From NCBI RefSeq assembly GCF_015711015.1, contig NZ_CP064653.1, forward strand, positions 3,038,001-3,102,000: a stretch of 64,000 nt of DNA, read 5' to 3'. The notes under the pieces were generated by a model. That model was not told the DNA's origin. It saw only the letters and a list, made by a program, of their open reading frames with translations, and ran no database searches. The DNA is from Methylomonas sp. LL1 (GTDB lineage Bacteria > Pseudomonadota > Gammaproteobacteria > Methylococcales > Methylomonadaceae). Shown one piece after another: positions 57,546-64,000 of the stretch (positions are counted from its first letter, which is position 1; each line of letters opens with the position of its first letter). The position numbers were made by a program, and so were the translations under genes.

Positions 57546-57977
57546 ATGAAATACTACAATACAGAAATCAACTGGAAAGGAATTGGTGATTATATTTCAG
57601 CAGCACGAACTATCTCGCAGCATGGAACAAGTAATACATCTGGACCTCGAATCCATTGCCAAGGACTGGCGCTAGAGTTAGCGCTAAAATATTACCTTTG
57701 GGACAAGAATGGAGCCTATCCTGGAACGCATGACTTAGAGGCGTTGGCATTCAATAAATGCCAAGATCTTAATTTCTCTGACGAGGAAATAGTCGGAATA
57801 AAGAATCTAAATAGCCAATACTTAGTAGATGGGGAATTCCCATACCCATCTCGTTACCGTCCTTCGGCTGGGAGAGTTTTTGTGTCCATTTCTCAAGACG
57901 TTCTTGAGATAGTGATTTCAAAAATAATCCAAAATACTAGTCACCCGGAGTTAGTGAAACGTATTTTGGCAAGGTAA
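57546..57977 (+). CDS. HEPN-like domain protein, unknown
   Basis: Protein of 143 residues. The segment HCQGLALELALKYYLW followed by GTHDLEALA and NSQYLVDGEFPYPSRY resembles HEPN proteins (nucleotide-binding or RNase folds common in defence loci). The RNase-type Rx4-6H motif is not evident. The gene is visibly more AT-rich than its neighbours and has GGGAAAG upstream. No minimal nucleotidyltransferase partner is next to it. It is probably acquired. Confidence 0.55.
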   Translation: MKYYNTEINWKGIGDYISAARTISQHGTSNTSGPRIHCQGLALELALKYYLWDKNGAYPGTHDLEALAFNKCQDLNFSDEEIVGIKNLNSQYLVDGEFPYPSRYRPSAGRVFVSISQDVLEIVISKIIQNTSHPELVKRILAR

Positions 57978-58052
57978 AAAATATAAACTTAACACTTATT
58001 GAGATTGAAATGAGAAAAATAATTTGTGAATATCGCCTAACGAATAAGGTTA

Positions 58053-58154
58053 GTCAGGTAGGTCACGTTGCCGCGATAGCGGTTACGTGACATTTCAAAG
58101 TCATGGGCCCAAAATTTGTCAGGGAACGCTATCGCGCACCCTGACCTACGCGAC
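58053..58154. repeat. REP-like imperfect inverted repeat
   Basis: The stretches 58053-58082 and 58127-58154 are imperfect inverted copies of each other; the shared core is GTAGGTCA...CGCGATAGCG. It resembles dispersed intergenic palindromic elements of proteobacteria; copy number cannot be seen here. Confidence 0.55.
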
Positions 58155-58203
58155 TTCCAAAATATTAATTGATTTCAAACTCCGTGATGGGTTTTCTCCC
58201 GTT

Positions 58204-58610
58204 ATGCCGCGCCGAGCACCGGAGGGTTTGAGCGGGTCAGGACCATAGGATGTGCTGAACGAAAGTGAAGCGCATCGGTCGAGGAACCAAAAATTTATTT
58301 CGCTGCCGCGAAACCTAATTTAACGCCGGTTCGCGGACCGGCAACCGCGATACTTTTCTTTGGACGGCCAAAGAAAAGTATCCAAAAGAAAGGCCGCCCC
58401 ATGCCGCTTAGCTCACTCAGCACATCCATGTGCCTCGCCCTTCGGGTGCGATGCATGCAAATCGGCTATCCTGCCGATTTGTCCTGCGCTCCTCGGGTTT
58501 GAACGGGGTTTTTCGAAGGGGCATCCCAGCCCCCGCGAAAAACGCGCGGCTTCCCTGCCGCGCCCCTATCGGGCAAATCCGCTCAAACCCTCCGGTGCTC
58601 GGCGCGGCAT
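58204..58610. repeat. 407-bp element with perfect 32-bp inverted repeats
   Basis: 58204-58235 and 58579-58610 are perfect inverted copies (32/32), starting ATGCCGCGCCGAGCACCGG at the left end. The 343-bp interior is GC-rich and contains the stretch CTTTGGACGGCCAAAGAAAA. That wording is familiar from dispersed intergenic repeats of proteobacteria. No transposase is encoded. A shortened copy of part of the interior lies at about 59911-59956. It may be a non-autonomous mobile or structural repeat. Confidence 0.65.
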
Positions 58611-58760
58611 CAGGGGAATGAAACCCTCTCTGCGGCATAAGGATCGTCGATCAAAATTCTTTGGTCAATGACTGCATTGCCACGAGGCACGTAGGGACGA
58701 AAAAACTGTTTTGGGGTCCCATAGGCTACCCACGCGTTAATCGCTCCGCGCCTATGGGTC

Positions 58761-58815
58761 GCAAGCAAAAAAATATCGTGCAACCGGCCTTTTCGCCTTT
58801 ACAAAATCTTGTCCG
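58761..58815 (+). repeat. imperfect direct repeat, left copy
   Basis: GCAAGCAAAA..., then GCAACCGGCCTTTTCGCC and TTTACAAAATCTTGTCCG. A closely similar stretch lies at 60385-60437 in the same orientation. The two copies flank the prlF-yhaV segment. Confidence 0.6.
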
Positions 58816-58830
58816 CTGCTATCGGCAATT

Positions 58831-58859
58831 TTGACGAGACAATGCAGATGCATTACGAT
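58831..58859 (+). promoter_or_regulatory. prlF-yhaV promoter with palindromic operator
   Basis: TTGACG (58831-58836, 5/6), a 17-nt spacer and TACGAT (58854-58859, 4/6). The spacer is nearly filled by the palindrome AATGCAGATGCATT (58841-58854). This is a likely autoregulatory operator for the AbrB-type antitoxin. Confidence 0.6.
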
Positions 58860-58891
58860 TTAAGGAGTTTACTTTTACCCTGGAGGGTGTA

Positions 58892-59221
58892 ATGCCAACC
58901 ACACTCGAAATCGAATCCACGTTAACCGATCGTTATCAAACTACCGTGCCGGAAACCGTTCGACGCGCACTCAAGCTGGGAAAACGCGACAAAATCCACT
59001 ACTCGATTCTTCCTGATGGCGCGGTTCTAATGAGTCGCGCCACGCAATCACAAGAAGATGATCCTGTTCTTGGGCGTTTTTTAGGCTTTTTAGCCCGCGA
59101 TATCGCTAATCATCCCGAACACCTCCAATCGATCAATACAGACCTTGTCACACGGCTCCAGTCACTGACCGCTAATATCGAGGTCGATCTCGATGCGCCA
59201 CTTTCCGCTGATGACGAATGA
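58892..59221 (+). CDS. prlF: PrlF-type antitoxin (AbrB/SpoVT fold)
   Basis: Antitoxin of the type II PrlF-YhaV system, 109 residues (E. coli PrlF has 111). The N-terminus has the AbrB-like DNA-binding pattern (STLTDRYQTTVPETVRRAL, then DKIHYSILPDG). The C-terminal half would bind the toxin. GGAGG lies 7 nt before the ATG. It overlaps yhaV by 4 nt (ATGA). The promoter just upstream carries a palindrome. Confidence 0.92.
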   Translation: MPTTLEIESTLTDRYQTTVPETVRRALKLGKRDKIHYSILPDGAVLMSRATQSQEDDPVLGRFLGFLARDIANHPEHLQSINTDLVTRLQSLTANIEVDLDAPLSADDE

Positions 59222-59727
59222 GTCAACCTTCATCGACTTTTTTGGTGATCAATGGTTGGTCAATTTTTGCCCATCCTTTATTTCTCGATCAGCTCGATAT
59301 TTTAATCAAGCAGGTTGAAGCATTGCGTGAGAAAGCACCTGCTGGATACGGCCGCAAAAATGCCAGCAAACGCCTCGCAGCAATCGCCAAATTAGCATTC
59401 GAAATTATTCCGCAAGATCCGGCTAGAGCTGAATATCGCCAAGGAAATACACTTGGCGAAGAGCACAAACATTGGTTCAGAGCCAAGTTTTTTCAGCAAT
59501 ACCGCCTATTCTTCCGCTACCACGCCCAATCTAAGATTATTGTTTACGCTTGGGTCAATGACGAAAATACCAAGCGAGCATATGAGAGTGACTGTGACGC
59601 TTATCGGGTCTTTCGTAAAATGCTGGAAAGCGGACACCCACCTGATGACTGGAATAGCCTAATGCCTGAGGCTAAAGCCCATTCGGCTCGTTTGCAATCA
59701 GCGACTGAGCAGGCAATTCAATTATGA
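59218..59727 (+). CDS. yhaV: YhaV-type toxin (RNase)
   Basis: Toxin of the PrlF-YhaV pair. In E. coli YhaV is a ribosome-dependent mRNA nuclease of RelE-like fold. Here 169 residues: INGWSIFAHPLF at the N-terminus, KRLAAIAKLAFEIIPQDPA, EYRQGNTLGEEHKHWFRAKF and the C-terminal VNDENTKRAYESDCDAYRVF. It looks complete; the coupling to prlF is typical. Confidence 0.92.
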   Translation: MSQPSSTFLVINGWSIFAHPLFLDQLDILIKQVEALREKAPAGYGRKNASKRLAAIAKLAFEIIPQDPARAEYRQGNTLGEEHKHWFRAKFFQQYRLFFRYHAQSKIIVYAWVNDENTKRAYESDCDAYRVFRKMLESGHPPDDWNSLMPEAKAHSARLQSATEQAIQL

Positions 59728-59741
59728 TTCCATGAAACTGT

Positions 59742-59897
59742 ATGAAAGCTGAAGAGTTCGGCAAACAATTCGACGACGACATCGACATCAGCCACGTCCT
59801 GGATTTGTCGCAAGCTCAACGGGTTATGCAAACCCAAAAGCGCGTCAACGTCGATTTCCCAACTTGGATGATCGAGTCGTTAGACCGCGAAGCCTGA
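59742..59897 (+). pseudogene. truncated BrnA/CopG-type antitoxin remnant
   Basis: A 51-codon frame reading MKAEEFGKQFDD..., then QKRVNVDFPTWMIESLDREA and a stop. That ending is the core of the ribbon-helix-helix antitoxins of the BrnA/CopG type, which normally continue for about 25-30 more residues. The break is followed 14 nt later by a partial copy of the 407-bp repeat element. No BrnT-like toxin is beside it. It starts 14 nt after yhaV. Confidence 0.7.
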
Positions 59898-59910
59898 TTT
59901 GCCGCGTTGA

Positions 59911-59956
59911 TCCTATGCTCCTCGGGTTTGAACGGGCAAATCCGCGCTCTAACCGC
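59911..59956 (+). repeat. partial copy of the 407-bp element interior
   Basis: GCTCCTCGGGTTTGAACGGG at 59917-59936 is identical to 58488-58507. It then continues as CAAATCCGC, which in the larger element comes about 65 nt later (58574 onward). So this is an internally deleted copy. Confidence 0.6.
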
Positions 59957-60115
59957 AAAACTTCATTTGATACAGGCCACTGGCATCAAGCATTAGGCAT
60001 TTAAAACTGCCTCGAAGGCGCATCTTTTCAGGAGATTTAGACTTCCGGTCACGGTATTGGTCTATAAAGTGGCCGCGAAGGCATGCTGCATGGAGCCGAT
60101 GGCATATAAAAATAT

Positions 60116-60304
60116 CTTGAAGCTACCTTCGAGGAATCGGAACACGCCTTCGGCTGCGTTGGATGCGCCTTCGAGACTTTCGGGCATACCTTCCAGGTTT
60201 GCCGCCATGCCTTCGCGGTCTGTTAGAGTGCCTTCGCGTTCAATGGGAATCCGCTCGGATTCATCGGAAATCCTTGCAAACCAATTGGCTATACCTTCGC
60301 ACGA
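60116..60304 (-). repeat. nine 21-bp units encoding heptads, open on both strands
   Basis: 189 bp made of nine degenerate 21-bp units. On the minus strand they translate within a 99-codon frame (60062-60361) as heptads with Glu-Gly at positions 3-4 in seven of nine units, for example DREGMAA, NLEGMPE, SLEGASN. On the plus strand a 97-codon frame (60057-60350) reads as PSR heptads such as APSRLSG and IPSRFAA. Neither frame has a convincing ribosome site. It is either a small repeat protein or a non-coding tandem repeat. Confidence 0.6.
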
Positions 60305-60384
60305 TTTTAAAATCCATTGGGAGCGCTGGATGAGTTCGCCCCTGCAATGAATTAATTCCAACCTAATCCTGATCAGTTAACCTG

Positions 60385-60437
60385 GCAAGCAAAAAGCCCT
60401 TGCAACCAGCCCTTTCGCCTTTACAAAACCCTGTCCG
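60385..60437 (+). repeat. imperfect direct repeat, right copy
   Basis: GCAAGCAAAAAGCCCTTGCA followed by ACCAGCCCTTTCGCC and TTTACAAAACCCTGTCCG. It matches 58761-58815 at most positions. Confidence 0.6.
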
Positions 60438-60547
60438 GGACAACATTCTGATTTACCTCAAACCCTCGTTCCTCGGGATGGTTATAATGCCCGCCTTTTA
60501 ATTAACCGTCCGCCCCTGCGCTTTAACCGAGTAACAAGCTCTTTATT

Positions 60548-61060
60548 ATGAATTTATTACTGAAATATCTTTCAAGTTGCTGGTTCCTGAACGATCCAAC
60601 CCAGTTAACCCCGACCAAATCGTTCATGTGGAAAAACGTGACGTTTTATTTCATTTCCGGCTGCATCGTCGAAGGCCTGATCGCCGACCCGGCCGACGGC
60701 ACGCTGGAAGTGACGGGTCGCACCATCATGGCTTTTACCACGGTGGCGTTGCTGCTGTTGCTGGAGAAAAAATGGCATTTCTACAGCCGTTTATACACTT
60801 CGATTTTCGTCTGCGAGAACTTCATCATGACTCTGGCGGTCGGCGCGGAGATGTTGGACTTGTGGATGACCATGCAGCACATCGAAAACCGCGAGGAAAT
60901 CAATATTGGCGCGGCTACATTTCTGGTGACCTGGTATATCGCCATCGTCAGCTACATTTTCCGCCGCTTTTTTGCCTATCCAACCAGCGTCAGCATCATT
61001 TACGCCGTCGGTTATTTCGTGATGACCTACGGTATCCCGATGCTGCTGATGGACATTTAA
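60548..61060 (+). CDS. membrane protein, unknown
   Basis: Unrecognised integral membrane protein of 170 residues with four to five hydrophobic segments. The loops are short, and a charged stretch HIENREEIN is near residue 112. No cysteine pair or catalytic motif stands out. A hairpin with a T-run separates it from tgt, so it is probably its own unit. Confidence 0.7.
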   Translation: MNLLLKYLSSCWFLNDPTQLTPTKSFMWKNVTFYFISGCIVEGLIADPADGTLEVTGRTIMAFTTVALLLLLEKKWHFYSRLYTSIFVCENFIMTLAVGAEMLDLWMTMQHIENREEINIGAATFLVTWYIAIVSYIFRRFFAYPTSVSIIYAVGYFVMTYGIPMLLMDI

Positions 61061-61063
61061 AAC

Positions 61064-62236
<1,173 letters not shown>

Positions 62237-62414
62237 AATAATGCTTTAGGACTGAAACGGTATTTGCTGAAAAGCAAACCCGATATCCCCGGAGGGAGCT
62301 AACGTTGTCTCCGGCTTTCTAAAAGGCTCATGCTTGATGCCTACCGTACAAAATCAGGTGGGGCGCATTGGCAAGTAGATCATCCCTTGACCATCCACTT
62401 GCCGTCAAAGCTGC

Positions 62415-62963
62415 TTATTCCTTAGGTTCCGGCGGGGTGGCCAATACCTTGGCATCCGGTCCCATCGGGATTGAAAAGTCATTCGAGGAGATGATGTTTT
62501 GGCTGGCCAATTCGACTACCCGCAACGATACATAGACGTTTTGACGTCCCGCCGCATAGGTGCCTATCACCAAGGCGCTTGCATGCACATTGTCCAAGGC
62601 TTCCCTGGTTTTTTCCGGCAGTTCTAAAATACCTGCTTCATTTTTACTGAAAATTTCAGTCGGCAGTTCCATGCCCATTACCCGATAACCGGCGCGATGC
62701 AGCGCCGAAGATACCTGGTCGGAGACGATACGGCCAAACGGCAGGGTTTGCCCCATATCATTGACATTGACCAATGAATTGATGACGATCAGGCTACCTC
62801 GGGGCAATGGCTGTTTCAAGTTGAGCAGCAACTGGTTGACAGTCTCGTAACTCACTTCCACCAAATTGTCGTCTTCGATTTCGCTGTGCCGGTAATATGG
62901 GCCGCAACCGTTGAGTAGGGTAAGCGCCAACAAAGCGGAAACAAGCGTTCGATTGTTATTCAT
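62415..62963 (-). CDS. FlgO-like outer-membrane lipoprotein
   Basis: Lipoprotein of 182 residues with lipobox LLNGC at about residue 20. The mature part (VSYETVNQLLLNL, GSLIVINSLVNVNDM, FGRIVSDQVSSALHRAGY, and VIGTYAAGRQNVYVSLRVV) matches the FlgO domain. In Vibrio, FlgO is linked to flagellar function, but no flagellar genes are near, so the role may differ. ATG at 62963 is chosen because the lipoprotein signal begins there; a longer frame starts at 63035. Confidence 0.8.
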   Translation of the reverse strand: MNNNRTLVSALLALTLLNGCGPYYRHSEIEDDNLVEVSYETVNQLLLNLKQPLPRGSLIVINSLVNVNDMGQTLPFGRIVSDQVSSALHRAGYRVMGMELPTEIFSKNEAGILELPEKTREALDNVHASALVIGTYAAGRQNVYVSLRVVELASQNIISSNDFSIPMGPDAKVLATPPEPKE

Positions 62964-63088
62964 AAGACATCTCCTGTTAATTTTGAGGGTATTAAGTGCT
63001 GAAAATAGCCGGTTAGTCAATGTTACTTGCGCCAAAGCCGATCAAATCCCAATCGTCTCCAGCCGTTATCCCTTGGTAATATACACGG

Positions 63089-63271
63089 ATGAGCACAACA
63101 CCCAAAAAACCGAAAAACCCGTTATTCAAGCCACAAGACCGTTATTTCGTTAACCATCGAGGCTGGTGGTTTTATACCGTGGATAAAATCAGCGGCCCTT
63201 ACCCAACCAAGGCGGATTGTGTCGATGCCTGCCGTTTGTATATTCAACGCCGCGACGGGGTTTTATCCTAA
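63089..63271 (+). CDS. small basic protein, unknown
   Basis: 60-residue protein with no membrane segment: a Lys/Pro-rich start, then aromatic HRGWWFYTVDKISGPYPTK and ADCVDACRLYIQRR. It resembles small conserved hypothetical proteins (DUF6316-like). Its end overlaps the convergent YcxB-like gene by 9 nt. The ribosome site is weak. Confidence 0.55.
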   Translation: MSTTPKKPKNPLFKPQDRYFVNHRGWWFYTVDKISGPYPTKADCVDACRLYIQRRDGVLS

Positions 63272-63784
63272 ACGTTCGATCATGCTTTCCGCCTGCTTGG
63301 CGAAAGCTTTTAAATCACCGGTTTTGACCGTTTCGCGCGGTATGACGATGGCCGCGTCAATAGCAATGTAAATGTAGACGTAATCCTTGTGTTTCTCGAC
63401 CCGCAGCATATCGCTCCAGAGCGTTTTATGTTTGCCGCCGGGCGACTTTTCCAATAAATGCTCGGGTTCTATCTTCAAGCTATGAATACCGAACATGGCC
63501 TTTTTTTCGGCTTCGGTATATTTATCGAAAAATTGACGGCGTAAGTCGATTTTCATGATGAACGGTGAAGCGATGCCCCAGCCTATCGCCAGCAAGGTAA
63601 TATAGGCGGTGGTCATCATGTCGACATAGTAAACATAATAAAACAAGCCGAAGACCAGCATCACGCCCGGCACCAACATACGGTTTTGACGAAGCTTTTT
63701 TTGCAATACCGGATCGCTTGCCAACCTTAGCTCGTTAAAGTGAATCAGGTCTTTCTCGCGGAATTCGTATTCTATTTCTAACAT
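63263..63784 (-). CDS. YcxB-like membrane protein
   Basis: 173 residues. The N-terminal soluble strand IEYEFREKDLIHFNEL is followed by two membrane helices (about 36-80), then a soluble beta-rich C-terminal domain (GIHSLKIEPEHLLEKS, VYIYIAIDAAIVIP). That layout matches the YcxB-like family. Function unknown. It may be in an operon with the partial gene upstream (24-nt gap). Confidence 0.7.
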   Translation of the reverse strand: MLEIEYEFREKDLIHFNELRLASDPVLQKKLRQNRMLVPGVMLVFGLFYYVYYVDMMTTAYITLLAIGWGIASPFIMKIDLRRQFFDKYTEAEKKAMFGIHSLKIEPEHLLEKSPGGKHKTLWSDMLRVEKHKDYVYIYIAIDAAIVIPRETVKTGDLKAFAKQAESMIERLG

Positions 63785-63808
63785 TCAGATGTCTCGCTGG
63801 GTTTAAAG

Positions 63809-64000
63809 TTAGTGCATTTTGATTTTTGCGTGCGTGCTGCGGCGGAATAAATTCGACAAAGTCAGCATCGTGGTGCGGAAATAACCGTGAATCGCGACTT
63901 GGTGCATTTTGTACAACGACAGATACACCACATAGGCGATGAAACCGCCGACGCTGACCGTGCCCATCAAGCTGCCCATCAGAGAGCCGACCGTGCTGAA
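63809..64000 (-). CDS. partial membrane protein C-terminus, unknown
   Basis: The last 63 codons of a minus-strand gene whose start is beyond the window. It shows Gly/Ser-rich membrane-like sequence (FSTVGSLMGSLMGTVSV), a helix (GGFIAYVVYLSLY) and a basic end (HGYFRTTMLTLSNLFRR). Not recognised. Confidence 0.6.
   Translation of the reverse strand, partial: FSTVGSLMGSLMGTVSVGGFIAYVVYLSLYKMHQVAIHGYFRTTMLTLSNLFRRSTHAKIKMH

Larger units (their letters stand above)
57978..58891. other. gene-free accessory region with repeats
   Basis: 914 nt without a credible gene. It holds a REP-like inverted repeat (58053-58154), a 407-bp element with 32-bp inverted repeats (58204-58610), one copy of an imperfect direct repeat (58761-58815) and the prlF-yhaV promoter. 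A 103-codon frame at 58360-58671 lies in the repeat element and is not considered real. Confidence 0.7.
59898..60547. other. gene-free region with repeat fragment and heptad array
   Basis: 650 nt. It contains a fragment of the 407-bp element (about 59911-59956), the nine-unit 21-bp array (60116-60304) and the right copy of the imperfect direct repeat (60385-60437). No conventional gene was recognised; frames over the array are discussed with it. Confidence 0.6.

Noticed and set aside
58360-58671. 103-codon plus-strand frame
   Set aside because: It lies inside the 407-bp repeat element and runs through its inverted repeat; such frames are commonly over-annotated.

Overview
The window looks like a piece of a gammaproteobacterial chromosome. 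Tgt, RelA, MltD, HtpG, RNase HI, Tex, TrkA, MepM and AnmK all read as ordinary gammaproteobacterial housekeeping proteins. A Methylococcales (methanotroph) host is possible, given the hydroxypyruvate isomerase / tartronate semialdehyde reductase pair, the complex-I-like Hyf cluster and the TIGR04073-type exported protein, but no methane or methanol oxidation gene lies here, so that placement is inference. No rRNA, tRNA or CRISPR array was seen.

Layout. 1-7.1 kb: an ATP-grasp-like protein cut by the window edge, an HD-GYP c-di-GMP phosphodiesterase, a YjgR-type HerA-like ATPase, a phosphohexomutase, an exported Ala-rich protein and a small-molecule kinase. 7.3-17.4 kb, minus strand: a Lon-family protease, AnmK and MepM (cell-wall recycling and hydrolysis), a large fusion protein with periplasmic-binding-protein, PAS, GGDEF, EAL and BLUF domains, and a coupled trio of truncated haemoglobin, YgjP-like metalloprotease and thioredoxin-like protein. 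17.5-24.4 kb: a Bax-inhibitor-1 family protein, an RlpA-like protein, then one minus-strand operon of polyphosphate:AMP phosphotransferase, TatT lipoprotein, the TRAP transporter DctP-DctQ-DctM and a SirB-family gene interrupted by an in-frame TGA. 24.6-33.2 kb: a small membrane protein with its own promoter and terminator, Tex, a TIGR04073-type protein, SbcC without SbcD, a lipoprotein and a halogenase-like flavoprotein.

34-41.3 kb: a tightly overlapping six-gene operon hyfB-C-E-F-G-I. The catalytic-subunit homologue has lost three of the four nickel-ligand cysteines, so this is best read as an energy-converting-hydrogenase-related (Ehr) complex and not a hydrogenase. 41.7-49.4 kb: TrkA with a near-consensus promoter, a six-gene operon around hydroxypyruvate isomerase and tartronate semialdehyde reductase that ends in two unknown coiled-coil proteins, and a TonB-dependent receptor with a 15/19 Fur box. 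49.6-57.4 kb: the RNase HI region, MltD, RelA and HtpG.

57.5-60.5 kb is an accessory islet between htpG and tgt. It holds a HEPN-like gene, a 407-bp element bounded by perfect 32-bp inverted repeats, a PrlF-YhaV toxin-antitoxin pair with a palindrome inside its promoter, a truncated BrnA/CopG-type antitoxin remnant, an array of nine 21-bp heptad units open on both strands, and two imperfect direct repeats flanking the toxin-antitoxin segment. 60.5-64 kb returns to chromosomal genes: a membrane protein, Tgt, a FlgO-like lipoprotein, a YcxB-like protein and a partial gene at the edge.
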